Shown piece by piece: positions 1 to 8,243 of a stretch of 64,000 bases of DNA (the stretch's first letter is position 1; every line of letters starts with the position of its first letter). The DNA lies in the NCBI GenBank assembly GCA_003513765.1, contig DONT01000002.1, positions 124,215 to 188,214 on the forward strand, given 5' to 3'. A program made the translations under genes and the position numbers. This stretch comes from Jeotgalicoccus sp. GTDB taxonomy: Bacteria; Bacillota; Bacilli; Staphylococcales; Salinicoccaceae. The notes under the pieces are model-generated. The model ran no database searches. It was not told where the DNA came from and was given only the letters and a program-made list of their open reading frames with translations.

Positions 1-1250
1 ACTTCAGTTCCAAACTGAATAAACCCTTTGCCGTGCTCCTCTGTATCTTTAATAACCTGTACCCGTTTACCTGCGATATGAATGTCCCAGTCTTCGTCTT
101 TTGCATCAGGCACAAATTTCCTAAGTTCTTTCATTCTGTCAGCTTTACGCATCATAACCTGCTGGATTGAATATTTCACCAGCGGCAAATTTTTAATGCC
201 TGCGGAGGCAAGCGTTAACAGATTGTCTGAAGTAATTGATTTGAACAAATCCAGATTGGAACCGTATTTCAAAAACTTCGGCCCGATTGCAGCAAATGGT
301 CCAAACAATAAACTTTCCTGTCCTTGAATGTAGCGTCTGTCCAGATGCGGTACCGTCATCGGCGGTGTCCCGTATGGTTCTTTGCCGTACACTTTAGCAT
401 TATGACGTCCGACGACTTCAGGATTGTTACATACTAAAAACGCACCGCTGATCGGGAAGCCTCCAATATGCTTGCTTTCTGGAATCTTCGTTTTCTGCAG
501 CAGCGGAATTGCATGTCCGCCGGCACCAATGAAAATGTAATCTGCAGTATGATACTCGATTTTATCATCTTCAATATTGAGAATTTTAACTTCCCATTTA
601 TTATTTTCTAGCTGTCTGAAATCTAACACTTCATGGCGGTAATAAACGGAAGTATTATTATGTTCTTTAATATTACTTGCCAATTTACGTGTTAATTCAC
701 CGAAGTTAACGTCGGTGCCGTCATCGATTTTACTTGCAGCAACCGGTTCGTTTGATGTTCGTCCGTTCATCATTAAAGGAATCCATTCTTTAATCTTATT
801 GTTATCTTCTGTATATTCCATATCGCGGAACATAGGATGAGGAAGCAGAGCATCATAACGCCGCTTCAGGAAGTTTACATTGTTCGTGCCCATAACAAAA
901 CTGATGTGCGGAAGCGGACGGATAAACTCCTCGGGATTCTTTATATAATTATTTCTGACTAAATAAGACCAGAACTGTTTGGAAATTTCGAATTGCTCAT
1001 TGATTGATTTTGCTTTCTCAATATCTATCGAACCGTCTTTCTGCTCTACAGTATAGTTCAATTCACATAACGCAGCATGTCCCGTTCCTGCATTATTTGT
1101 TTCATGCGAACTTTCATTTCCTGAAACGTCCAGCCGTTCAAACAGTTTAATATTCCATCCGGGTTCTAAATTCTTCAAAAAGGAGCCGAGTGTTGTACTC
1201 ATAATTCCTGCACCGATTAATATGATGTTTTTAGAAGAGTTATTGTCCAT
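1..1250 (-). CDS. mqo: Malate:quinone oxidoreductase, 3' end cut by window edge
   Basis: Reading the minus strand from the ATG at 1250 gives an open frame to the window edge (about 416 codons). It begins with a short tail and then a flavin-binding glycine motif, IILIGAGIMSTTLG, at residues 9-22, followed by FERLDVSGNESSHETNNAGT, all typical of the Mqo family. Mqo is a peripheral membrane FAD enzyme that oxidises malate to oxaloacetate and passes electrons to quinone. Family members are close to 490-500 residues, so roughly 80 C-terminal residues lie outside the window. The usp gene lies 32 bp upstream on the same strand, so the two may share a transcript. No internal stop is visible. Identification is confident; completeness cannot be judged. 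Confidence 0.93.
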   Translation of the reverse strand, partial: MDNNSSKNIILIGAGIMSTTLGSFLKNLEPGWNIKLFERLDVSGNESSHETNNAGTGHAALCELNYTVEQKDGSIDIEKAKSINEQFEISKQFWSYLVRNNYIKNPEEFIRPLPHISFVMGTNNVNFLKRRYDALLPHPMFRDMEYTEDNNKIKEWIPLMMNGRTSNEPVAASKIDDGTDVNFGELTRKLASNIKEHNNTSVYYRHEVLDFRQLENNKWEVKILNIEDDKIEYHTADYIFIGAGGHAIPLLQKTKIPESKHIGGFPISGAFLVCNNPEVVGRHNAKVYGKEPYGTPPMTVPHLDRRYIQGQESLLFGPFAAIGPKFLKYGSNLDLFKSITSDNLLTLASAGIKNLPLVKYSIQQVMMRKADRMKELRKFVPDAKDEDWDIHIAGKRVQVIKDTEEHGKGFIQFGTE

Positions 1251-1282
1251 GTTTAGCCAGCTTTCTGTTTTTTAATCTAAAA

Positions 1283-1705
1283 TTATTTTATAATCATTAC
1301 AGGGATGTTCGCGCGTTTTGCCACTTTATGTGTCACATGACCAAGGACATGTTTGATATCGCGCTTAGATCGCTTGTTGCTCATAACGATAACTTCATAT
1401 TCATTACTTTCAATTTCTTTTTTAAGTTCATTAATTACACGGCCTGTTTCAAAATAAATTTTGTAATTAAGACCATGCTCATCCAGCTGATCTGTAAAGA
1501 ACTTCATATTTTCGACTCTTTCTTTTGCTATGTCCTCAAAATGCTTGCCCTGATACTTCACATTATCCGCCATTTCATTTTCCGTTATTACATTAAAAAT
1601 CGTAATCATCGAATCTCCATTTTTATCTGTGAGTTTCACTAACTGCTCAGGTACATTCTCAAATGAATTCCCAAAATCAAATGGCACTAAAATATTTTTA
1701 TACAT
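1283..1705 (-). CDS. Universal stress protein, UspA family
   Basis: A 140-residue protein starting MYKNILVPFDFGNS and ending with the nucleotide-binding signature LGHVTHKVAKRANIPVMIIK, the usual end of a single-domain UspA protein. The ATG at 1705 is preferred over the in-frame GTG nine bases upstream, because that GTG lies inside the Shine-Dalgarno AAGGAAG and because the paralogue at 3039-3461 begins at the equivalent residue. The two paralogues share most residues (VITENEM, GRVINEL, SNRRSK/SNKRSK, LGHVTHK). It sits 32 bp upstream of mqo. Its function is inferred only as stress or energy-state sensing; the ligand is unknown. Confidence 0.9.
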   Translation of the reverse strand: MYKNILVPFDFGNSFENVPEQLVKLTDKNGDSMITIFNVITENEMADNVKYQGKHFEDIAKERVENMKFFTDQLDEHGLNYKIYFETGRVINELKKEIESNEYEVIVMSNKRSKRDIKHVLGHVTHKVAKRANIPVMIIK

Positions 1706-1800
1706 ACAGAACACTTCCTTTCATTTTTCAGTAATCATTAGTTTAATTTTAAATCTTAACCTGCTACTTTTGCAATGTAATACTCTTTTGAATTTGAAAT

Positions 1801-1830
1801 TTATATACCCGTTTAATACCCTGTTATAAT
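1801..1830 (+). promoter_or_regulatory. Possible sigma-A promoter for the ABC ATPase gene
   Basis: A perfect -10 hexamer TATAAT lies at 1825-1830, about 60 bp before the start codon at 1893. The matching -35 is weak (TTATAT near 1801, spacer 18), so this is a partial prediction. Confidence 0.4.
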
Positions 1831-1892
1831 TAAACAGTAATTATTAAATACAGAGCATGTTTAATTACAGCGAAATATTAAGGAGAAACTCT

Positions 1893-2999
1893 ATGGCCCG
1901 TTTATTTTTAAAAAATATAAAAAAACAATATAACAGCTCCAGTCCTCTCGTCGTTAAAGATTTCAGCCTGGATATAGAAGAGGGGGAGTTTATAGTCCTT
2001 GTCGGACCATCAGGCTGCGGTAAATCAACAACTCTCCGTATGATGGCCGGACTGGAAGAAATCACAGAGGGTGAATTTTTTATTGGCGATAAGCTGATGA
2101 ATAATATTCAGTCCAAAAATCGGGATATCGCTATGGTTTTTCAAAATTATGCGCTGTACCCTCATATGACAGTATTTGATAACATAGCATTCGGGCTGAA
2201 AATTAAAAAAAGTCCGAAAAAGGAAATTAAACAAAAAGTCGATGAGGCGGCAGAGATACTTGGGCTGACTGATTATCTTCACAGAAAACCGCAGGCATTA
2301 TCCGGCGGCCAGAGACAGCGCGTCGCTCTCGGACGAGCTATAGTGAGAGAGACAGATGTATTCCTGATGGATGAACCGCTGTCGAACCTTGATGCTAAAT
2401 TACGCGTACAGATGAGAGCCGAAATTATGAAACTTCACCAGCGTTTGAAAACGACAACTGTGTATGTGACCCACGATCAGACTGAGGCACTTACCATGGC
2501 AAGTAGAATTGTCGTTATGAATAACGGGGAAATCATGCAGGTCGGTTCGCCTCAGGAAGTATATAACACACCCGGCAATTTATTTGTCGCTCAGTTTATC
2601 GGCTCCCCCGCAATGAATATATTTGAGTGTGTATTTGACGGAGAAGAATTAATTATCGGCAATATAAATATTAAAGTTTCAGCTGCTGATCAAGAGCTGC
2701 TGAGAAAATTAGGCTATGCAAATAAGAACATTAAATTTGGAGTACGTCCGGAAAATCTTCTGGAATATGGAGAAGCTTCACTTTCTGAAGATTTAACACC
2801 CTTCGATTTAAAAGTCCAGGTGAATGAATTGCTCGGTTCAGAATTTATGATTTACTCAGAACTGGAAGGAGAAGAAATCGTCGCAAGAGTCGATGCTCAC
2901 AATCCAAATAAACCTGGCGATATAATGACTTTTGCATTTGATATGGATAAAGTTCATTTTTTTGATGCGGATACCGGGAAAAGAATTACAGACAATTAA
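1893..2999 (+). CDS. Sugar ABC transporter ATP-binding protein, MsmX/UgpC type
   Basis: A 368-residue ATPase. Walker A GPSGCGKS is at residues 38-45, the Q-loop is FQNYALYPHM, the signature LSGGQRQRVALGRA falls near residue 135, Walker B is VFLMDEPLSNLDAKLR, and the switch histidine is in VTHDQTEAL. The roughly 120-residue C-terminal part is a TOBE/MOP-like regulatory domain, which defines the CUT1 subfamily. The ATG at 1893 has AAGGAGA seven bases upstream, so the longer start at 1857 is rejected. No permease or binding-protein gene adjoins it. This matches MsmX-type multitask ATPases that energise several carbohydrate importers encoded elsewhere. The substrate is unknown. Confidence 0.92.
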   Translation: MARLFLKNIKKQYNSSSPLVVKDFSLDIEEGEFIVLVGPSGCGKSTTLRMMAGLEEITEGEFFIGDKLMNNIQSKNRDIAMVFQNYALYPHMTVFDNIAFGLKIKKSPKKEIKQKVDEAAEILGLTDYLHRKPQALSGGQRQRVALGRAIVRETDVFLMDEPLSNLDAKLRVQMRAEIMKLHQRLKTTTVYVTHDQTEALTMASRIVVMNNGEIMQVGSPQEVYNTPGNLFVAQFIGSPAMNIFECVFDGEELIIGNINIKVSAADQELLRKLGYANKNIKFGVRPENLLEYGEASLSEDLTPFDLKVQVNELLGSEFMIYSELEGEEIVARVDAHNPNKPGDIMTFAFDMDKVHFFDADTGKRITDN

Positions 3000-3005
3000 A
3001 AAATA

Positions 3006-3029
3006 CCTGCTTACACTTTAGTAAGCAGG
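3006..3029 (-). terminator. Rho-independent terminator between convergent genes
   Basis: A perfect 9-bp stem CCTGCTTAC / GTAAGCAGG with a 6-nt loop. The T-rich tail is on the minus strand, so it serves the second usp gene, and it may also stop the ABC ATPase transcript. Confidence 0.8.
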
Positions 3030-3038
3030 CATGCTGTG

Positions 3039-3461
3039 TTATTTTATAATCATTACAGGTAGATTCACACGTTTTGCTATTTTATGTGTGACATGCCCAA
3101 GCACGTGCTTGATTTCCATTTTAGAACGTCTGTTACTCATGACCACTATTTCGTAATCGTTGTTCTTAATTTCTGTTAACAGCTCATTAATCACACGGCC
3201 TACCTCAAAACGCAGTTCATACTCTAGCCCGCGTTTCTCAAGCGCATCTGTAAATGGTTTAAGTTCTTTTGTTTTGTCTTCTGTTATCGCATTGAAACGT
3301 TTCCCGTTAAATTTCACATCACTCGACATCTCATTTTCAGTGATGACATTAAAAATAGTAATGACAGCACCTTCACTGTTCTCTGTCATTTTAGCCAGCT
3401 GGTCAGGTACGTTATCGAATGAGTTTCCAAAATCGTATGGTAGCAATATCTTTTTATACAT
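3039..3461 (-). CDS. Universal stress protein, UspA family (second paralogue)
   Basis: A 140-residue UspA protein, MYKKILLPYDFGNS to LGHVTHKIAKRVNLPVMIIK, clearly paralogous to the one at 1283-1705 and of identical length. The alpha/beta Usp fold with a C-terminal nucleotide-binding segment covers the whole chain. The two copies flank the ABC ATPase gene, one divergent and one convergent, which suggests a local duplication. SD-like AAGGATG precedes the ATG. Its role is inferred only as general stress. Confidence 0.9.
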   Translation of the reverse strand: MYKKILLPYDFGNSFDNVPDQLAKMTENSEGAVITIFNVITENEMSSDVKFNGKRFNAITEDKTKELKPFTDALEKRGLEYELRFEVGRVINELLTEIKNNDYEIVVMSNRRSKMEIKHVLGHVTHKIAKRVNLPVMIIK

Positions 3462-3579
3462 ACTTACACATCCTTAAATTTTTATCATACTTATATAAAG
3501 TTAATGCTTTAATGATAATATTCCCTCTGTAAAAACATTTACACATTTTGTCTTCTGTAAAAGTATTCAAATTAGCTTA

Positions 3580-4170
3580 TCAGATTCCCACAGTTTTGAA
3601 TACACCTTTGATTGTAAATGTTTCAATAAACATCGCCATATCTTCTATCGACTCTTCACATCCATCTTTAAGCCATTTTAATAAAATTCCAATATGCGCA
3701 TTTGTAATGTACGTAATCAGATAATCGGTAAATATTTCAGAGTCGAGCTCAACCCCAAACTCCTTGCTTTTCACTTTATAAAATTCGAACATATGATGAG
3801 AAAAATATTTCGCGAGTTCTGCAGAACCAAGGCCGTTAGCAATAACGAGTACACGTTGCCGATTATCCTTTAAATATTGGAACTGCTGCACAATCGTTTC
3901 CTTAAGATGATCTTCCCCAACGTCTTTAAAACTGCTTCCTGTAATGTTTTTATAAAGAAGCTGTTCTATGTCATTCATCATCGACTCCTGGTAACTTTCA
4001 ATCAATTCATATTTATCTTTATAGTAACTGTAGAATGTCCCCCGGTTAATCATCGCTTCACTGCTTATGTCCTGAATAGTAATACTTTCAAAATTTTTTC
4101 TTTCCAGCAAAGCAATAATCGCCTGATCTATCGCGTGCAATGTTTTTTGAACTCTTAAATCTTTTTTCAT
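3580..4170 (-). CDS. TetR/AcrR-family regulator, likely repressor of the yhgE-like gene
   Basis: 196 residues. The N-terminal helix-turn-helix (about residues 10-55) contains TIQDISSEAMINRGTFYSYY, the standard TetR recognition helix region. The remaining all-helical part resembles the TetR_C class found next to YhgE/Pip proteins. It is divergent from the membrane protein gene at 4316, and a near-perfect 23-bp inverted repeat (4262-4284) lies just downstream of that gene's -10. The simplest reading is local repression relieved by an unknown ligand. The family call is strong; the target is inference from position. Confidence 0.88.
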   Translation of the reverse strand: MKKDLRVQKTLHAIDQAIIALLERKNFESITIQDISSEAMINRGTFYSYYKDKYELIESYQESMMNDIEQLLYKNITGSSFKDVGEDHLKETIVQQFQYLKDNRQRVLVIANGLGSAELAKYFSHHMFEFYKVKSKEFGVELDSEIFTDYLITYITNAHIGILLKWLKDGCEESIEDMAMFIETFTIKGVFKTVGI

Positions 4171-4230
4171 AAATAATCAACCTTTCATGCGATAGTGTCG
4201 GTTATCCCACATAATGGCTTACATCATCCA

Positions 4231-4258
4231 TTGCAGTTTAAACTTTCGCTTATATAAT
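4231..4258 (+). promoter_or_regulatory. Sigma-A promoter of the yhgE-like gene
   Basis: TTGCAG at 4231-4236 and TATAAT at 4253-4258 with a 16-bp spacer, about 58 bp before the start codon. The operator begins 3 bp downstream of the -10. Confidence 0.65.
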
Positions 4259-4261
4259 AAG

Positions 4262-4284
4262 TTATTGTACACACTGTACGATAA
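4262..4284. promoter_or_regulatory. TetR-type operator (inverted repeat)
   Basis: Arms TTATTGTACA (4262-4271) and TGTACGATAA (4275-4284) are inverted copies matching at 9 of 10 positions around a 3-bp centre. Its position over the presumed transcription start of the yhgE-like gene fits a repressor site for the divergent TetR protein. Confidence 0.75.
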
Positions 4285-4315
4285 GTTTAAAAGAATAATT
4301 ATAAAGGATGATTAA

Positions 4316-5968
4316 ATGTTTCAAGATTTCAGATTCATATTAGAAAAACCATTACTTCTGATTTCACTGCTGGTAATTTCATTATTACCAGTAATATATA
4401 CAGTGACATTTCTTGGGGCAATGTGGAATCCTTATGACCGAACAGGTGATATGCCGTTTCATATTGTAAATGAAGATACAGGTAACAAAGATATAAATAT
4501 CGGAGAAAATATAGTCGATGAGCTGAAGAATAACAATCAGCTGGACTGGCGATTTGCAGACTTAGCGGAAGCAAATGAGGCACTTAAAAAGGGGGAGTCA
4601 TACGGTTATCTTGAGATACCTGAAGATACATCGGATAACGCCATGACCTTCTTATCTGATGCCCCTAAGAATGTAGACTTGATACTGACAACAAACCCCG
4701 GCCATAATTTTATCGGATCCATTATGACCGAACAGGCGGGTACTGTAATGTCTGATTCTGTTCAGCAGGAAATTACCGAAGTGTATACTGAAACACTGAT
4801 AAGTGAATTGGGAACTATCGCTGATCAGAGCGATGAAGCGGCCAGTGCAGTTAAAGAGCTCGCAGATGGGGCATCGGCATTAGACAAAGGTTTACAGGAG
4901 CTTTCTAACAGCTCCGTACAGTTAAAAGACGGTGCTGCAAACCTTGAAGGTGGTGCAGTACAGATAAACAGTGGTGCCAGTGAACTATACAGCGGTGAAC
5001 TGCAGTTTACCGGACAATTAAAACAGCTGTCTCCAATGCTCGGCAGCTACAGTCAGCCGCTTATCGGGGCACAGTCTGAACTTGAAAATGGGGCTGGTCA
5101 ATTAAATGAAGCAGGTGCAGAGCTCGCAGACAGCATAGGTGAACTGGAAAATAGTCTCACGCAAATGAACAGTGGAGTCGAAGAACTGAAAGGCGGATCT
5201 GCTGAATTGTCGGGAGCACTTGTTGACGTGAATACACGAGTCAGTGACTTGCTCGCTCAATTTGAAGAGCAGAATATAGTCTTTAGTGATGAGGGAGCTA
5301 AAGCAATAGCCAATCCGGTCAATCTGGAAATTGAGAGTACTGTCGATACTCAGAACTATGCACAGAGTTTTGCACCGCTTATACTCGCTGTCAGTTTGTT
5401 TATAGGGGGACTGACACTCAATGTGGTCTATCCAATGAATAAAATCTTCAAGGAGAAAAAATCTGTACTGAACCAATGGCTGAGCCGCGGATTGCTGTTT
5501 ATATCTCATGCGGTCATCATCTCAACTTTGCTTTATAGTGTTACAGTATGGGGAATGCAAATTGAGATTGCGAGTCACTGGAGATTTTATCTTGCAATGC
5601 TGGTATGGTCCTTGGTATCTATTACTATGATTGGATTACTTGTAATGATATTTGGAAATTTCGGCAAGTTTTTAGGAATAGTACTGCTCATCGTTCAGCT
5701 TTCTTCAAGCGGCGGAACCTTCCCGATAGAAACTGCCGGCAGTTTCTACCAGACACTCTATAACATTTTACCTATGGCATTCGTCGTCACTGGTTTTAAA
5801 GATGCGATATTTGGCCAGTCATTCAATATGGAGTTCAGCACTGTAATATACACACTGGCTGCAGTGATTTTAGCCTCATATCTTCTTATACTGATAGTTT
5901 TATGGATGAAAGAGAAATTCCCAAAATATGAAGAGAAGGCCAGTAAAATGGCTAAATTCGAAAATTAA
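4316..5968 (+). CDS. YhgE/Pip-domain membrane protein
   Basis: 550 residues. There is one N-terminal membrane segment (about residues 15-37), then a long extracytoplasmic region with repeated alanine/glycine-rich heptads (ELADGAS, QLKDGAANLEGGA, QINSGASEL, ELKGGSAELSGAL; about residues 175-310), and then five or so membrane segments of ABC-2 type (about 345-535). This is the architecture of the YhgE/Pip family, related to phage-infection proteins and to export components associated with type VII secretion in some Firmicutes. The transported substrate is unknown. Regulation by the divergent TetR protein is likely. It ends just before a strong terminator. Confidence 0.88.
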   Translation: MFQDFRFILEKPLLLISLLVISLLPVIYTVTFLGAMWNPYDRTGDMPFHIVNEDTGNKDINIGENIVDELKNNNQLDWRFADLAEANEALKKGESYGYLEIPEDTSDNAMTFLSDAPKNVDLILTTNPGHNFIGSIMTEQAGTVMSDSVQQEITEVYTETLISELGTIADQSDEAASAVKELADGASALDKGLQELSNSSVQLKDGAANLEGGAVQINSGASELYSGELQFTGQLKQLSPMLGSYSQPLIGAQSELENGAGQLNEAGAELADSIGELENSLTQMNSGVEELKGGSAELSGALVDVNTRVSDLLAQFEEQNIVFSDEGAKAIANPVNLEIESTVDTQNYAQSFAPLILAVSLFIGGLTLNVVYPMNKIFKEKKSVLNQWLSRGLLFISHAVIISTLLYSVTVWGMQIEIASHWRFYLAMLVWSLVSITMIGLLVMIFGNFGKFLGIVLLIVQLSSSGGTFPIETAGSFYQTLYNILPMAFVVTGFKDAIFGQSFNMEFSTVIYTLAAVILASYLLILIVLWMKEKFPKYEEKASKMAKFEN

Positions 5969-5974
5969 ACCATT

Positions 5975-6007
5975 AAGAGCCTGTTTCTAAAACAGGTTCT
6001 TTTTTTA
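5975..6007 (+). terminator. Rho-independent terminator
   Basis: Stem AGAGCCTGTTT / AAACAGGTTCT (one G-T pair) with a 3-nt loop, followed by a run of T's. Confidence 0.88.
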
Positions 6008-6041
6008 CGGTTAATCGTTCTTATATTGTCACTTTTTATTT

Positions 6042-6058
6042 ATAACGCTATGCGTTAT
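6042..6058. promoter_or_regulatory. Palindromic operator, copy 1 of 2, upstream of BCCT gene
   Basis: A perfect inverted repeat: ATAACGC, centre TAT, GCGTTAT. A second nearly identical copy lies 65 bp downstream. The binding protein is unknown. Confidence 0.6.
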
Positions 6059-6106
6059 GGATAAAACCCTTATATATCAATGATTAAAAATAATATAACA
6101 GTTTAA

Positions 6107-6123
6107 ATAACGCTATGCATTAC
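6107..6123. promoter_or_regulatory. Palindromic operator, copy 2 of 2, upstream of BCCT gene
   Basis: ATAACGC, TAT, GCATTAC. It is the same motif as at 6042-6058 with the right arm degraded. It lies about 30 bp upstream of the predicted -35, a position more usual for an activator than for a simple repressor. Confidence 0.55.
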
Positions 6124-6152
6124 CGATTGTTGAACTATTTATAAATATCAAA

Positions 6153-6181
6153 TTGCACTCGATGTGTAAGTTTGGTATTAT
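6153..6181 (+). promoter_or_regulatory. Sigma-A promoter of the BCCT transporter gene
   Basis: TTGCAC at 6153-6158 and TATTAT at 6176-6181 with an exact 17-bp spacer, about 80 bp before the ATG. Confidence 0.65.
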
Positions 6182-6259
6182 CAATAAGTTATTTATTTCG
6201 CAGATATTAAAAACCCATAATTTAAGACAGTATTTATAAAATAATAAGGAGCATATTAA

Positions 6260-7873
6260 ATGAAGGATTCTTCAAATCCAAGTACTAAAAAATTATCGAA
6301 AGTATTTATATATTCGGTACTGATCGTTGGAATACTAGTTATTATCGGTGCAATTGCCCCCGAAAAATTCGGGTCCGTTGCAGGTTTGATTTCAAACTGG
6401 GTCAGTAATTATTTTGGCTGGTATTATATGATAATTACATCCGCCACGTTATTCTTTTGTATATTTCTCATTTTCAGTCCAATTGGTAAATTAAAGTTAG
6501 GTAAACCGCATCACGAACCTGAATTCAGTACACGTTCATGGCTGACGATGCTGTTTAGTGCAGGTATGGGAATCGGGGTTGTATTTTACAGTACCTCTGA
6601 ACCGATCGCACATTACTTCATGCCCGCAACCGCAGAACCCGAATCGCAAGAAGCAATGCTCGAAGCGATTAGAGCAACGATTTTCCACTGGGGTGTACAC
6701 GCTTGGGGAATGTATGGTGCTGTCGCTTTAGCTCTCGCATATTTCCAATTCAGAAAAGGTGAATCTGGTCTCCTGTCAAAAACTTTACGTCCTATACTTG
6801 GAAATAAAGTTGACGGTCCTATCGGTATACTCATCGATATTCTGACTGTTTTCGCAACAGTAATCGGTGTTGCCGTTTCACTCGGTATTGGAACAACTCA
6901 AATTAACGGCGGTCTGAATTACTTATTCGGAGTACCGATTAATGTCGGTGTACAGGGACTTATTATTACTGTTGTTACTATCCTTTTCCTTGCCAGCGCA
7001 TGGAGTGGTTTAAGCAAAGGAATAAGGTATTTGAGTAATCTGAATATGATACTCGCAACAATATTACTGTTAGTCGTACTGATACTTGGCCCGACAATGC
7101 TGATATTAAATATGCTTCCGACTGCTGCCGGGGAGTATATCAATACATTTGTAGCAAGAACACTTGACGCAGCCCCATTAAACAGCGATAAAAACAGCTG
7201 GCTGCAATCATGGACAATCTTTTACTGGGCATGGTGGCTCAGCTGGAGTCCGTTTGTAGGTATTTTCATCGCACGTGTATCAAAAGGCCGTACAGTTCGT
7301 GAATTCGTACTGGCACTGCTCACAGTACCAACAACTATTGGGATTATCTGGTTTACCGTATTTGGTGTTACCGGTATTGAGATTGCAAGCAAAGTATCAG
7401 AAGTTGTCTCTCATGCTCCGGAAACTCAGCTGTTCGCTATATTTAATGAAATGCCGCTCAGCGTACCACTGTCTATTTTAGCAATACTGCTGATATCTTC
7501 ATTCTTTATTACATCAGCAGACTCAGCAACATTTGTACTCGGTATGCAGACATCGTACGGTTCTCTCCGTCCATCTGCTGCTATAAAAATCGTGTGGGGC
7601 ATCAGTTTATCAGCAATCGCTTTTGTCCTCCTGCTTTCAGGAGGAGAGACAGGTTTGGAAGCTCTCCAGTCTGCCTCGATTATTGCTGCACTGCCGTTCA
7701 GCTTTGTTATTATTATGATGATGATTTCATTTTATAAAGATGCAAACGAAGAAAGAAAATATCTCGGTCTTACGATTACTCCAAACTCAAAACGTATGCA
7801 GGAGTATATTCAAAAAGAAGAACGAGAATATCAGGAGCAAAAAAATGCAGGTGTCGATGAAAGAGACTTGTAA
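6260..7873 (+). CDS. BCCT-family osmolyte transporter (betaine/choline/carnitine)
   Basis: 537 residues with twelve predicted membrane segments. The family's tryptophan-rich signature WTIFYWAWWLSWSPFVG is at about residues 318-334, followed by FIARVSKGRTVREF. The glycine-rich TM3 stretch SAGMGIGVVFYSTSEPI at about residues 93-112 is the substrate/sodium region of betaine carriers. Members import glycine betaine, choline or carnitine with sodium or protons for osmoprotection. The closest type is OpuD/BetT of Firmicutes, but the substrate cannot be chosen from sequence alone. Its promoter is preceded by two copies of a palindrome, so specific regulation is likely. Confidence 0.92.
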   Translation: MKDSSNPSTKKLSKVFIYSVLIVGILVIIGAIAPEKFGSVAGLISNWVSNYFGWYYMIITSATLFFCIFLIFSPIGKLKLGKPHHEPEFSTRSWLTMLFSAGMGIGVVFYSTSEPIAHYFMPATAEPESQEAMLEAIRATIFHWGVHAWGMYGAVALALAYFQFRKGESGLLSKTLRPILGNKVDGPIGILIDILTVFATVIGVAVSLGIGTTQINGGLNYLFGVPINVGVQGLIITVVTILFLASAWSGLSKGIRYLSNLNMILATILLLVVLILGPTMLILNMLPTAAGEYINTFVARTLDAAPLNSDKNSWLQSWTIFYWAWWLSWSPFVGIFIARVSKGRTVREFVLALLTVPTTIGIIWFTVFGVTGIEIASKVSEVVSHAPETQLFAIFNEMPLSVPLSILAILLISSFFITSADSATFVLGMQTSYGSLRPSAAIKIVWGISLSAIAFVLLLSGGETGLEALQSASIIAALPFSFVIIMMMISFYKDANEERKYLGLTITPNSKRMQEYIQKEEREYQEQKNAGVDERDL

Positions 7874-7883
7874 ATAAATAGAA

Positions 7884-7928
7884 ACGCCCTGGGTACTGAA
7901 GTTCATTCAGCGTCCAGGGTGTTTTTTT
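7884..7928 (+). terminator. Rho-independent terminator
   Basis: A long stem built from ACGCCCTGG and its 3' partner CCAGGGTGT, with an inner CTGAA/TTCAG pairing, followed by seven T's. Confidence 0.85.
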
Positions 7929-7997
7929 ACTATTCTTAATAACTTCTCTCAAATGAATAAGCGCAGATTTTTGATTTGCTATAGTTAATCAACGCTA

Positions 7998-8138
7998 ATG
8001 ATCAGTGCCATTGTAACTATATTAATTACAATATTATTCTTTAATGCAGCTAAAAAACGCCGCAGTGAAAATATCCCTTTGGAAGTACACGTTTCAGATT
8101 GGGATGAAAACAATACGCTTATTCAGAGTAATGGATAA
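7998..8138 (+). CDS. Small 46-residue predicted membrane-anchored protein
   Basis: ATG at 7998 to TAA at 8138 encodes MISAIVTILITILFFNAAKK followed by a charged tail ending NTLIQSNG. The hydrophobic first 16 residues look like one membrane helix with a basic stop-transfer (KKRR). The hairpin at 8144-8181 immediately follows, which supports a real short transcript. No good Shine-Dalgarno precedes the ATG, which lowers confidence. The family is not recognised. Confidence 0.4.
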   Translation: MISAIVTILITILFFNAAKKRRSENIPLEVHVSDWDENNTLIQSNG

Positions 8139-8143
8139 GTTAG

Positions 8144-8188
8144 GCCTCAAACGTTGAGTTTACGAGCTCATCGTTTGGGGCATATTTT
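8144..8188 (+). terminator. Probable terminator hairpin
   Basis: Arms GCCTCAAACG (8144-8153) and CGTTTGGGGC (8172-8181) pair over 10 bp with one G-T and an 18-nt loop. The tail is only moderately T-rich. Confidence 0.6.
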
Positions 8189-8243
8189 ATAGTAAAGATT
8201 GATTTACCAGCAACGGCCTATTATATGAAGGGAGGCGTACATT

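Noticed and set aside
5102..5509. 135-residue ORF opposite the yhgE-like gene
   Set aside because: It is an antisense shadow of the heptad-repeat region without a ribosome site or family match.
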